Below are positions 25,761-33,769 of a stretch of 55,677 nucleotides of DNA, piece by piece; position 1 is the first letter of the stretch, and every line of letters starts with the position of its first letter. The translations under genes were made by a program, and so were the position numbers. The DNA lies in assembly GCA_009692345.1 (NCBI GenBank), contig SHZI01000005.1:1-55677 (forward strand). Direction: 5' to 3'. Below the pieces are notes generated by a model. It saw nothing but the letters and a program-made list of their open reading frames with translations, did no database searches and was not told the DNA's origin. The DNA comes from Gammaproteobacteria bacterium (GTDB lineage: Bacteria; Pseudomonadota; Gammaproteobacteria; Steroidobacterales; GCA-2729495).

Positions 25761-26594
25761 AAAGACCAGAACACCAGGCAACAGCCACTTGAGCAGATAG
25801 GCAACCTGCTCGGCGGAGCAGGCTCGCTTCCAGCGAACTGACGGCCCGCCAATCATGACTTTATTGTCTTGCGCATCAAACACGCGAAAAGCCTGGCGAC
25901 GCACGACCTGGTCATTCCAGTAATAGGGAATGACGCTCTCCGGCGCCTTCTCCGCCTGGGCAATGCTGAAAGGAATCACGGCGCCGTAATCCGGGTCAAG
26001 CAGGATCCATTCGCCTTTGCCCACGTCAGCTGTCGCCACGGTATGGCCACCCAGATCAACAAAGCCTGCGGGCAAGCCTCGCCGCGAGAGGAAGTCCACC
26101 AGGGCCAGTGACTGCTGGCCACAACGCCCGACCCCGCGCTCCAGCGTCCGGCGGTAGCTGCAGAATTCGTAATCCTGATAGGTGTCGGGCTTGAGATACG
26201 CCAGCGCGAACAGCAGATAATTCTCCCAGACGGGGACAGTCGTATGCAGGCGGTGGGGACCGAGACGCACGACGTCGTCGGGGTCCAGGTGGGCGATACC
26301 CTCGTGAAAAATACGAGTCGCCTCGGTAACGAGAGTCATGGCATCGCCGTTCGGGATCGCATCCAGACGGGCGATACTCTCAGCGTAGGGAAGCGTGACC
26401 GACCCTGCGAAGTCCCGATACCCGACGGCATCCGGCGCCCGCAGCGAGGCAAACAACACGCCGTACAGATTCAGTGCCAGCAGCGCCAGTCCGACGGCCG
26501 TAGCGGCGAGACCCGGCAGCAGCCAGCGTGGTCGTTCAGTGGCTCCCGTCCCGACTGGTTCGGTTCGCTCACCACCCACGTCGTGCAACTCCAC
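25713..26594 (-). CDS. Membrane-anchored transglutaminase-like cysteine enzyme
   Basis: The 293-residue protein has a hydrophobic segment near residues 25-50 and another near the C-terminus (about 266-286), placing the core in the periplasm. The core has a plausible triad: Cys in 'GRCGQQSLALVDF', His in 'GGHTVATADVGKGEW' and Asp in 'ILLDPDYG', in the order of the transglutaminase-like superfamily. It could be a protease, amidase or cross-linking enzyme. Its place between the polymerase and a glycosyltransferase suggests processing of a glycan- or protein-linked product. It is downstream of the glycosyltransferase by 27 bp in the same orientation and convergently overlaps the O-antigen ligase-like gene by 48 bp. 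Confidence 0.75.
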   Translation of the reverse strand: MELHDVGGERTEPVGTGATERPRWLLPGLAATAVGLALLALNLYGVLFASLRAPDAVGYRDFAGSVTLPYAESIARLDAIPNGDAMTLVTEATRIFHEGIAHLDPDDVVRLGPHRLHTTVPVWENYLLFALAYLKPDTYQDYEFCSYRRTLERGVGRCGQQSLALVDFLSRRGLPAGFVDLGGHTVATADVGKGEWILLDPDYGAVIPFSIAQAEKAPESVIPYYWNDQVVRRQAFRVFDAQDNKVMIGGPSVRWKRACSAEQVAYLLKWLLPGVLVFSGVLLLRVARRSGRG

Positions 26595-26621
26595 CGTTCA
26601 GGTATACCAGGTCCATAACGA

Positions 26622-27896
26622 CTAGCCCCGATCCTGTACCGACAGTGAAGCCACCGCTGTCTCCCGCAGAACTTCCTCCAGCACCGCAACAAGCCTGCCG
26701 GCCTGGCGGCGCCGCGAAAACGGGGTAATCTGCTCCAGAGTGGGCTGGGGTGCGGACCCGGTTCGCAACTGCGCAATAAAGAGCCGCAGGACGCTGGAAA
26801 TCTCGTCGACGTTCCTGATGTCAGCGCGACTTTCTATGCCGAGGCCACGGAGTACGTTCTCCGTCTCCCCTGCCCGGTCGAGCAAGGCAAAGATTGGGCG
26901 ACGAGCATAAAGATACTCATATAGCTTGGCGGGAACCGCGTGGTTGTACGCACTGCCCTGGAAGACCAGCAGGGCATCAGCAGCAACCATCTCCTGGATC
27001 GCCTGCTCATAGGGCACGTGGGGCTCAAAACTCACCAGGTCGCTGACGTCCAGCCGCCTGGCCAGTTCCTGATACTCAGCTTCGACCCCGCTGGCGCGCA
27101 GGACCAGGCGGAAGTTCGCCGGACCGAGGACGCCCTCCGTGCGCAACCGGCCCAGCGCCTCGAAGAGCGGCCCCGGATTCCGACCATCACTCGGCATCTC
27201 ACCGCTGTGCACCAGTCGCAATTGATGGCCAGACTGCAACGGCGCACTGCCTGTGTGCGTCGGAAAGTTGGTTTCATCGTAGCCGTTGGGAATCACCACC
27301 GACCGGCCGGCGAGGTGTGGATAGCGGTGCACGTACATCTGCCGCGTATGTTCCGCTGTGAAAATACAGCGCGCGGCCCGGGCAACTGCCTGTTGCTCAA
27401 GCCATCGGGTCATCCGCCAGCGACGCGAGTCCGCCGGGTACCCCTCCATGGTCATTGGATCCCGGAAGTCCACCACCCAGGGCAACCCTGAAGCACGTGC
27501 GAGGACCAACCCGACCAGGGTCGCGGTGGTAACCGGAAAGGTGGACCAGATGATGGCTGGCTTGTAGCGCCGGATGAGCGAGAGTCCGGCGGGCACTGCC
27601 CCAAGGCACCAGGAGATCCATGGATCCGGCATGGCCAGGAGGCCAAGGTAACGTCGGCGGATGGCCAGGTGGCGAGTGGCATCGAGCCCGAAAGCCCTGC
27701 AGACCGGCACATCTGCCGGGATCTCCCCGAGCTGGCTGGGGTTTTGCCTGCTGTACGCCCGGGGATGCACGGTCAGCACCACTGGACGCCAGCCGTCCTC
27801 CCGGAGGTAGCGCACGAACTTGAGCGCCCGTTGCATGCCGCTGCTCGTGGCTACCGGCGGAAAGTGAAAGGCAATGCAAAGGATGGATTTGTTCAT
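26622..27896 (-). CDS. GT4-family glycosyltransferase
   Basis: The 424-residue GT-B enzyme starts with 'ILCIAFHFPPVATSSGMQRA', then 'YLREDGWRPVVLTVHP', the typical N-terminal Rossmann of family 4 with a GxxG-like loop. The C-terminal part has 'VIPNGYDETNFP', 'RLVHSGEM', 'FEPHVPYEQAIQEMVAADALLV' and 'AVPAKLYEYLYARRPIFALL', the donor-binding EX7E-like region. The start at 27896 gives the family N-terminus; the longer frame to 27926 is possible. It is divergent from the hydrolase gene and followed 27 bp later by the transglutaminase-like gene. Confidence 0.86.
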   Translation of the reverse strand: MNKSILCIAFHFPPVATSSGMQRALKFVRYLREDGWRPVVLTVHPRAYSRQNPSQLGEIPADVPVCRAFGLDATRHLAIRRRYLGLLAMPDPWISWCLGAVPAGLSLIRRYKPAIIWSTFPVTTATLVGLVLARASGLPWVVDFRDPMTMEGYPADSRRWRMTRWLEQQAVARAARCIFTAEHTRQMYVHRYPHLAGRSVVIPNGYDETNFPTHTGSAPLQSGHQLRLVHSGEMPSDGRNPGPLFEALGRLRTEGVLGPANFRLVLRASGVEAEYQELARRLDVSDLVSFEPHVPYEQAIQEMVAADALLVFQGSAYNHAVPAKLYEYLYARRPIFALLDRAGETENVLRGLGIESRADIRNVDEISSVLRLFIAQLRTGSAPQPTLEQITPFSRRRQAGRLVAVLEEVLRETAVASLSVQDRG

Positions 27897-28062
27897 TGAG
27901 TCAGTGCCGGGGGCCATGGTGGCCAACTCCCGGCCATCAGGCGGCAGAATAGCGCGGCCGGCAACCGTTGCCGCTCACAGCTTCGCATTTTCGCATATCC
28001 GGCATGGCGCCCTGCGGGACCGGGCTATATGCTGGGAACTCACCGGATTGTCGGTCCCCGCC

Positions 28063-29319
28063 ATGTGGTTCCTAGTCAGCCTGATTATTGCGTCTGGCCT
28101 CTGCGCGGTCGGCTTCTATAAGCTCTACCGACGCCGGGACCCTGCAACAGGACAGCGTTCCCCAGGCCTGGTGGTGAGCCCCCTCCTGATTCTGAGCCTC
28201 GGTGCCCTGTCAACCCTTCTAGGTGGCGCAATCGAGCACAAATTCGGCCTGGTATCGGCGCTCAGTGAGCTGCGGGATACCCCAGCACCCAGCCCCCAGA
28301 CCTCGGATGCTGATGATAACGACCCGGGCCTGGTCCGCCAGCTGGCGAGGAACATCCCGACTACGAGCCCGCCCCAGGACGGCTCGCTCACGGCATGGCA
28401 GAGCTGGCAAGACGAGCTGCGCAACCGGCTGCTCATTGACGTCTACCGCAATGCCGACCTGTTCAGTGCTGGGGGCACGGTGCCCGTGCGGCGCTATCGG
28501 GAATCGGTGGATGGCAAACTGACCCAGATCCGCGCCTCTATCCAGTCGAGCGACGGCACGTGGGTACCGATAGAACTACTGATCCCCAGGTCGGCCCGTC
28601 GCCTGGCGGCCATCGTCGTCATACCGGGGCATGTGGGGGTCGGCGAGTCAGGCCTGGACCAACTGACCGGCACCAAAGACTCCTACCAGCACAGCGCGGC
28701 GCGACGCCTGGCGGAGGCAGGCTTCGCGACTCTGGCTATTGAACTCCGAGGGTTTGGGCGTCTGGGCCCACCCCGGTTCCCGGAACACAAGGCCGTGGCT
28801 TACAACGCCCTTCTGGCCGGCACGTTCTACAAGGCGCTGATCATCCGGGACATCAAGGCGGCCACTGACTACCTCATGGCTCGTCCCGAAATCGACCCGG
28901 ACCGCATGGGCATTGCCGGCGCGTCCCTCGGCGGTGAGCTGGCGGTAGCCTATGCCGCTCTCGACCCGCGGATGAAAGCGATCGCTTTCCAGTCGTACGG
29001 AGGCTCGTCAGGCAACTTCAAGGCGGCGACCGGCGGCCTGGCATTCGACCCCTGTCATCTGATTCCTGGCAGCAGTCGCTGGTTCCAGCAGGAAGATGTG
29101 TTTGCCCTGCTGGCACCGCGACCCACCCTGGGCCTGCGGGGCTCGAGCGAGCCCTTCGCTGATCCCGCGTTTTCTGCCGCCCTGGAGAGCGCCTGGGCCG
29201 GGCTTGGCGCTCCGGGCAACCTGGAGCTCGGCAGCACGCCCGGTGGCCACGAATTCGCCGTGGGCCCAGCGATCGCCTTCTTCAGCGAGAACCTCACAGG
29301 GAAGCCAGAAACATTCTAA
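28063..29319 (+). CDS. Membrane-anchored alpha/beta hydrolase
   Basis: The 418-residue protein has two N-terminal hydrophobic segments (about 1-22 and 36-56), a linker rich in Asp/Ser/Pro, and an alpha/beta-hydrolase domain resembling acetyl-xylan esterases/dienelactone hydrolases. The nucleophile elbow is GASLGGE; 'IELRGFGRLGPP' and 'VVIPGHVGVGE' form the oxyanion region; the probable catalytic His is in 'PGGHEFAVGP' near the C-terminus. It might remove an O-acyl group from polysaccharide. I chose ATG 28063 because the extension upstream (to 27874) is unlike a signal sequence and covers the divergent gene's start; no clear ribosome site is present. It precedes the riboswitch region by a long leader gap, so it is probably not co-transcribed with it. 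Confidence 0.72.
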   Translation: MWFLVSLIIASGLCAVGFYKLYRRRDPATGQRSPGLVVSPLLILSLGALSTLLGGAIEHKFGLVSALSELRDTPAPSPQTSDADDNDPGLVRQLARNIPTTSPPQDGSLTAWQSWQDELRNRLLIDVYRNADLFSAGGTVPVRRYRESVDGKLTQIRASIQSSDGTWVPIELLIPRSARRLAAIVVIPGHVGVGESGLDQLTGTKDSYQHSAARRLAEAGFATLAIELRGFGRLGPPRFPEHKAVAYNALLAGTFYKALIIRDIKAATDYLMARPEIDPDRMGIAGASLGGELAVAYAALDPRMKAIAFQSYGGSSGNFKAATGGLAFDPCHLIPGSSRWFQQEDVFALLAPRPTLGLRGSSEPFADPAFSAALESAWAGLGAPGNLELGSTPGGHEFAVGPAIAFFSENLTGKPETF

Positions 29320-29989
29320 GAACGAACTCGTAACGCCATGTATTGATTGATTTTTACTTTCAGGACCAAGCGGGGCATTGGGACTTACCGATTATTAGCC
29401 GTCGCCACAGGCTTTCGGCGCAGGGATAATTCCTATTTAAAACATGACGTTGTGCGTGAAGCGCGGTGCGCCGGGCCGAAATCCTGCAGTGCAGTGCGCA
29501 ACTTCCCGGGAACATTCCTGGTGGACCTGATAACGTTTGCCGATCACACGCGTGACTCCTTGAATCAATAGGGGCAGCACAGACCGGTCTTTTCTGCGAG
29601 TCACCAGCTCTGCTGCCAACCGCTAAAGTACCTAGGTCTAAATCTTATGTTCATACGCGAACGGTATCGTAGACAAATCGTTGGGAAGTCATCCGGGTCA
29701 CGCTCGCATTTGTGACGCACTTCCCTACGCGTATCGATGTGCTGGACGAGAATTGCCGCCGACAAAGGCAAACCATCCGAAAGGATGGGACGCAAAGCCA
29801 CCGGTCTAAAGGATTCGTCCCAGGACAGCGGGGTTGCCAGACAGGTTGCGGAACCTTGGCCCCCATGGGTCGTGGTCCCTTGACCCGCCTGCCAGCTCCC
29901 GCAGAGCTGCTCGGTTTACCCGGCTGTGCTTGCGTCCTCGCGTCGACTCGTTCCGTTAACACGGGCTGATTGAGGACATCTACAAAGCT
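29320..29989. other. 670-bp intergenic region with lower GC and a riboswitch
   Basis: This is the longest gene-free stretch in the window and is visibly more AT-rich than its surroundings (for example 29344-29360 and 29431-29450). A c-di-GMP-I aptamer occupies about 29753-29853. No promoter pair was convincing. Downstream of the aptamer a 6-bp stem CAGCTC/GAGCTG (29893-29909) is followed by GGTTT, a weak terminator-like candidate for the expression platform. The first 400 bases hold no supportable gene. Confidence 0.6.
29753..29853 (+). ncRNA. Cyclic di-GMP-I (GEMM-I) riboswitch aptamer
   Basis: The sequence GGCAAACCATCC-GAAA-GGATGG continuing GACGCAAAGCC follows the class I c-di-GMP aptamer core closely. 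The P2 stem CCATCC/GGATGG is capped by a GAAA tetraloop. It is followed by ACCGGTCTAAAGG, which corresponds to the tetraloop receptor strand, and by ACAGCGGGGTTGCC, which corresponds to the 3' AGCGGGGUUACC of the well-known Vibrio cholerae aptamer. Possible P1 pairing is CCGC (29756-29759) with GCGG (29848-29851). It lies about 140 bases before the lipoprotein gene at 29990 on the same strand. It should make expression of that gene (and perhaps the secreted protein after it) depend on c-di-GMP. On/off direction cannot be told. Confidence 0.92.
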
Positions 29990-30661
29990 ATGGCAAGGGA
30001 ATGCTTTAGGTTCTGGCACCGGCGGATAAGCGCCGGTTTGTTCGCCGCCACTGCGGCACTGATTCTGGCCGGTTGCGGCAATGACTCGAGCTCCGGACCC
30101 ACGGCTGGCCCAACTGATGGGCAAAGCGCTCCGACTATTGTTGGCAGCCCGGCGTTAACCGCTATCGTTGGAACGCGCTACAGCTTTGTACCCAGCGCCA
30201 ACGATATTGATGGTGACTCACTGACGTTGTCTGTCCAGAACCTGCCGGCCTGGGCTGCTTTCAACGCCACCACGGGGGAGATCAGCGGGACCCCGGACGT
30301 GGGCAACACCGGCGGTTACCCGGGAATAGTGGTCCTGGCCTCTGATGGGGTGAACACGGCTGCCCTCCCACCCTTCCGCATCGACGTTCAGCAGGCTGGC
30401 GGCTTTTCCGCCACGCTCAGCTGGCTACCGCCAACGACCAACGCCAATGGGACTACGCTTTCTGATCTCGCGGGCTACCGCATATTTTACGGTACGCAGT
30501 CCGGCAACCTCGCCAATTCACGACAAGTCAACAATCCCGGCATTGCCACTGTCGTTATCGACAATCTGAGTGCAGGAAGGTACTACTTTTCTGTAGCCGC
30601 CTTTGACGTCAACGGCAACAGCAGCAGCCGCTCTGCCGAGGTATCGGGACTAATCGGCTGA
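29990..30661 (+). CDS. Lipoprotein with Ig-like (He_PIG) and fibronectin III domains
   Basis: The 223-residue secreted lipoprotein has an N-terminal signal sequence with lipobox Leu-Ala-Gly-Cys (Cys at about 30). A low-complexity linker (Ser/Gly/Pro) follows. Next is a putative Ig domain (about 48-128) with 'GTRYSFVPSANDIDGDSLTL' and 'FNATTGEISGTPDVGNTG', the signature of He_PIG/cadherin-like modules. Last is an FN3 fold (about 135-220) with 'LAGYRIFYG' and 'AGRYYFSVAAFDVNGN'. A role as a surface adhesin or matrix protein binding glycan is likely. It stands directly under the c-di-GMP riboswitch, consistent with biofilm control. The ribosome site (GAGGA, about 14 bases upstream) is poor. It is followed 72 bp later by the secreted protein gene. 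Confidence 0.82.
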   Translation: MARECFRFWHRRISAGLFAATAALILAGCGNDSSSGPTAGPTDGQSAPTIVGSPALTAIVGTRYSFVPSANDIDGDSLTLSVQNLPAWAAFNATTGEISGTPDVGNTGGYPGIVVLASDGVNTAALPPFRIDVQQAGGFSATLSWLPPTTNANGTTLSDLAGYRIFYGTQSGNLANSRQVNNPGIATVVIDNLSAGRYYFSVAAFDVNGNSSSRSAEVSGLIG

Positions 30662-30733
30662 GCGCCACTTAACGCTCGCGGATTGGATCACGGATGATCG
30701 ATCAACACGACCAGCTCCCAGAGGACAGACACC

Positions 30734-31864
30734 ATGGCGCATAGACACATTGCACTCCTTACACTCGTTGCTCTCGCGGCGGCTTACATCGGCGCTGCCG
30801 GAGCAGCGACACCGGAGGCTGACTTCGCGGCGCGGTGTGCTGCTCCGGGGGTGCTGAAGTGCGTGGGATTCGACACGCAGCTTGATGTGAACCGAGGCAA
30901 GACCGCGACGGCAGGCCCGGCAGACGACGTGCCGTCCCCTAACGCCGTCCCGAATAACATCATCAACGGCAGCTACTACCCCGGCTGGGACACCACGGGA
31001 CCGAAAGCCTCCGGTGCGGGGGCGCTGCGCCTGTCAACCAACCCAAATGCCGCGAACGGTGCCCAGCAGTCGGGGTTCTGGAAGTTTGGGACTGACGGCA
31101 ATGAGGCGTGGGGACAGTCTTTCGGGGCCAACACGGACTTCTGGGTGCAGTACCGGACCTACTTCTCTCCCGAATACGCGGCGGTCAACTGGGCTGTGGC
31201 AGGCGGCGCGGGGAGCGGCGGGAACAAGAACTCCGTGATCTACGCCATCAAGTCGTGCGGAGACTTGGAAATCTCGACGCAGGACATCTACGCTCGCGGC
31301 TACTTCGCCAACTACGCGAACTGCGGCGGGCAGAATATGTACCAGTGCCCAGTGGGGGTCGCTGGCAGCTCATGCCTAAGTTATAACACGGGCTACTTCG
31401 CCCAATTCGCGCAGGGGAGGCCCTTCGATAACCACATGTACACCTACGGGCCGAACCTTGCGGACTTCTGGTGCGTCCGGGACCGGGAGACAGACTCTCT
31501 TTGCCCGTTCGTTGTGAACCGCTCTGGGGCGTGGTGGACCTTTACCTACCATGTGACAGTCAAGGCTCCTGGGGTTCTGGGTAGTCGGGTCGAGACGTGG
31601 GTCAGTCGCGGCAATGGTGAGCCAAATCGCAAGATGACGGACTTTACCTTCCCGTGGAACTACGCCTCGGGAAATTCTTTCCGCAACATCATGTTAAGTC
31701 TGTACATGACGGACAAGCGGGCCACGGCCAGCAATCCGCTTACCCATGTGTGGTACGACGAGCTGATCATCTCCACGCAGCAGATCGCTTTCCCCGGCGC
31801 GGTTGCGTCGGGCCCGCAGGACACGGTACCTCCAGCCCCTCCCTCGGGCCTGTTCGTGCAATAG
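30734..31864 (+). CDS. Secreted concanavalin/polysaccharide-lyase-like protein, C-terminally truncated
   Basis: The 376-residue protein has a cleavable signal peptide (about 1-24, ending AGA) and a strong ribosome site (AGAGGACAG) 6-7 bases before the ATG. The mature part has many Trp, Tyr, Asn and Gly and several Cys. It includes 'FWVQYRTYFSPEYA' and 'WWTFTYHVTVKAPGVLGSRVETWVSR', a jelly-roll pattern seen in heparin-lyase- and alginate-lyase-like folds; I cannot assign a family with certainty. The C-terminus 'DTVPPAPPSGLFVQ' is the usual beginning of a fibronectin III module, but the frame stops there. The gene is convergent with the FemAB-like gene, 18 bp away. Confidence 0.6.
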   Translation: MAHRHIALLTLVALAAAYIGAAGAATPEADFAARCAAPGVLKCVGFDTQLDVNRGKTATAGPADDVPSPNAVPNNIINGSYYPGWDTTGPKASGAGALRLSTNPNAANGAQQSGFWKFGTDGNEAWGQSFGANTDFWVQYRTYFSPEYAAVNWAVAGGAGSGGNKNSVIYAIKSCGDLEISTQDIYARGYFANYANCGGQNMYQCPVGVAGSSCLSYNTGYFAQFAQGRPFDNHMYTYGPNLADFWCVRDRETDSLCPFVVNRSGAWWTFTYHVTVKAPGVLGSRVETWVSRGNGEPNRKMTDFTFPWNYASGNSFRNIMLSLYMTDKRATASNPLTHVWYDELIISTQQIAFPGAVASGPQDTVPPAPPSGLFVQ

Positions 31865-31882
31865 CGAGTATCTCGGGCAACG

Positions 31883-32923
31883 TCAGGGCAGATTACGGAC
31901 AATCTTTGGTCCGATGGTATTCGCGGCCCACAGCGGCAGTCTTTTCCACAGGCTGATGACCAGCGCGAACTTGGGATTGGCGGGTGATAGCCCCGGCATT
32001 GCCTGTCCCGGGGCCAGCCAGTAGTGCCAGTACAGTTGCTGGGGCCTGGCGCCCCACTGGGACTTGAACTTGTAGGTCCCCGCGTCCACGGAAGACCGGC
32101 CGAAGTCGAACTGGCGGACGCCTGATTCAATGGCGTCCTTCAGTACGCTCCAGTAGAGCTGCATGTTTACCCCCACGCGATTGAACTCCCGGAGTGAGGA
32201 CGCCCAGGGAATCTCCAGCCGGTCACCGTGCCGCAGGGTGAAGCCGGCCGCAACGGGCTGACCTTGCAGATAGACCACCGCAAGCCGGGCTGTCGAGGGC
32301 AGACGTTCCGCGATGCTCCGGAACAGGGACTGGGCATAAACCGGGGTGCCCAGGTCCCGCATGTTCTGCGCAAAGACCCGGTAGAAGTCTGGTACCAGCT
32401 CGGCGCCACCGAAGCGAGTGGTCGCCCCTTCCCGCTCCGGCCGCTTGATCTGGGCGCGCAGCTTCGAACCAAGCGCTGTCCACTGCTCGTCGGGGGTGGG
32501 CGCCAGATCCAGTAGCATGGCTACCTTGTCGGTGCGCACAGGCCAGCCGGCCCGGGGCTGCTGCTCACGAAGCTCAACATGACTAACACCCAGACGCTCC
32601 GCAAGCCCAATGGCTGCGCCCAGCAATGCCCCATCGGCCTCCGGTCCATCAGACAGTAATCCCCCATCGTTGAAGAAAGGTAGCGAAACCAGGAAATCAC
32701 CAAAAAGCATGCTCTTCAGGCGCACAAGGGGCAGTACACCACGCCAGACACCGGGGGCATCCCTGGCGGCCAGGTAGTAGACCTGGCAGCCGAACTCCCG
32801 GGTCATGATCTCCCGCCACTGCCAGGCGTGGTAGACAGACGACGACGGGTGGGCAGCTACAAATGCGTCCCATTGGGACGCGCCGTCGGAGCCAACTTCA
32901 GACACGTGCATGGAACCAGGCAT
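31883..32923 (-). CDS. FemAB-like GNAT protein, exosortase-A/PEP-CTERM EPS type
   Basis: The 346-residue protein has a FemA/B-type fold: 'WDAFVAAHPSSSVYHAWQWR' at the N-terminus, 'VRTDKVAMLLDLAP', and 'GARPQQLYWHYWL' near the C-terminus. This pattern and its neighbours (deacetylase, barrel, tyrosine kinase) match the FemAB family protein of exosortase-A loci (TIGR03019). FemAB relatives transfer aminoacyl groups, but the function in EPS loci is not established. I chose the ATG at 32923 because it follows the deacetylase stop by 7 bases; the frame to 33121 is an overlap without family-like sequence. In many genomes an exosortase gene follows at this place; here the next gene is a convergent, unrelated secreted protein. 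Confidence 0.83.
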   Translation of the reverse strand: MPGSMHVSEVGSDGASQWDAFVAAHPSSSVYHAWQWREIMTREFGCQVYYLAARDAPGVWRGVLPLVRLKSMLFGDFLVSLPFFNDGGLLSDGPEADGALLGAAIGLAERLGVSHVELREQQPRAGWPVRTDKVAMLLDLAPTPDEQWTALGSKLRAQIKRPEREGATTRFGGAELVPDFYRVFAQNMRDLGTPVYAQSLFRSIAERLPSTARLAVVYLQGQPVAAGFTLRHGDRLEIPWASSLREFNRVGVNMQLYWSVLKDAIESGVRQFDFGRSSVDAGTYKFKSQWGARPQQLYWHYWLAPGQAMPGLSPANPKFALVISLWKRLPLWAANTIGPKIVRNLP

Positions 32924-32930
32924 AGTCGAC

Positions 32931-33746
32931 TCAGGCGAGACCAAGCACGCGATCAAACCTGTCCCAGGAAAACTCACACAACAGCCTGTCCAGGCGACCC
33001 TCAGTCTTGTGCAGATTGTTGTAGTGCCGGAAGCGCGACTTCCAGGAGGCGCCCTGGATGCGGGGCTGGTCCGGATCGACTTCCCACGGGTGCAGGTAAA
33101 AATAGCAGGGATGACCGTCACCGTTCACCCGCCGCATCGCCCAGCGGAACAGGCCGTAGGGCAACAGTCGGAAGTATCCACCACCGCCGCAGGGTAGCCG
33201 CAGGCCGGCCATCTCAAGGGTCGTAATGGGGCACTCGGTCAGGCTGGTTCCCTCGGGCCTGAAATTGAACCGGGGAGCATCCGGAAAACCGTAGATGTCG
33301 TGCCGGACAGGATTCACGCTGGAAGAGTAACGGTACCCCGCCCGGTCGAGTTCCTCAAATGCCCACTGGTTGCGCTTCACGATCGAGAAGCTTGCCGCCC
33401 GGTAGCCGAGCACCGCCTTGCCCGAAGTGTCTTCGAGGATCGCCTTGCTGCGCCGGACGTCCTCAGCGAACTCCACACGGGTCTGTCGGAACGCCGGTAT
33501 GTGCCGGCAGCCGTGGCTCCCGAGTTCGTGGCCTGCCGCGACAATCCGTCGGATCAAGGCCGGGTGCTGTTCCGCCACGCAACCAAGGGTAAAGAAGGTG
33601 GCCTGCACCCCGCGCCTGTCGAACAGCGCTAACAGACGTTCGGTATTGGATACCACCCGGGAGGAGTGCCGGTGCCAGTCAGTGCTCTGAATCTGCTGGT
33701 CAAAGGCGGCTACGTGGAAATGCTCCTCCACATCCACCGACATCAC
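32931..33746 (-). CDS. Polysaccharide deacetylase, exosortase-A EPS type (DUF3473)
   Basis: The 271-residue protein has a NodB domain with 'MSVDVEEHFHVAAF' (Asp motif), 'HELGSHGCRHIPAF' (SHxxxH metal site), 'VLGYRAASFSI' (Arg motif) and 'YFYLHPWEVDPDQP' (His near the C-terminus). A DUF3473-like tail is seen in 'SFRHYNNLHKTEGRLDRLL'-like spacing (here RFRHYNNLHKTEGRLDRLL). This fits the deacetylase TIGR03006. The start is at GTG 33746 or ATG 33743; related proteins begin only slightly upstream, where no start codon other than a CTG lies in frame. Translation is likely coupled to the barrel gene, whose stop is 24 bases upstream. Confidence 0.88.
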   Translation of the reverse strand: MMSVDVEEHFHVAAFDQQIQSTDWHRHSSRVVSNTERLLALFDRRGVQATFFTLGCVAEQHPALIRRIVAAGHELGSHGCRHIPAFRQTRVEFAEDVRRSKAILEDTSGKAVLGYRAASFSIVKRNQWAFEELDRAGYRYSSSVNPVRHDIYGFPDAPRFNFRPEGTSLTECPITTLEMAGLRLPCGGGGYFRLLPYGLFRWAMRRVNGDGHPCYFYLHPWEVDPDQPRIQGASWKSRFRHYNNLHKTEGRLDRLLCEFSWDRFDRVLGLA

Positions 33747-33769
33747 ATTGACGATGGGGGCCGCAGTAC

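Noticed and set aside
25713-26594. Exosortase (XrtA) candidate
   Set aside because: The protein has only two membrane segments and a Cys-His-Asp core of the transglutaminase type; the eight-segment exosortase with its Cys/Arg/His pattern is not present here or elsewhere in the window.
29893-29920. Intrinsic terminator downstream of the riboswitch
   Set aside because: The 6-bp stem is followed by only a short T-run (GGTTT) several bases away; I list it as weak within the intergenic entry, not as a terminator.
30734-31864. PEP-CTERM protein
   Set aside because: The C-terminus has no Pro-Glu-Pro motif, transmembrane helix or basic tail.
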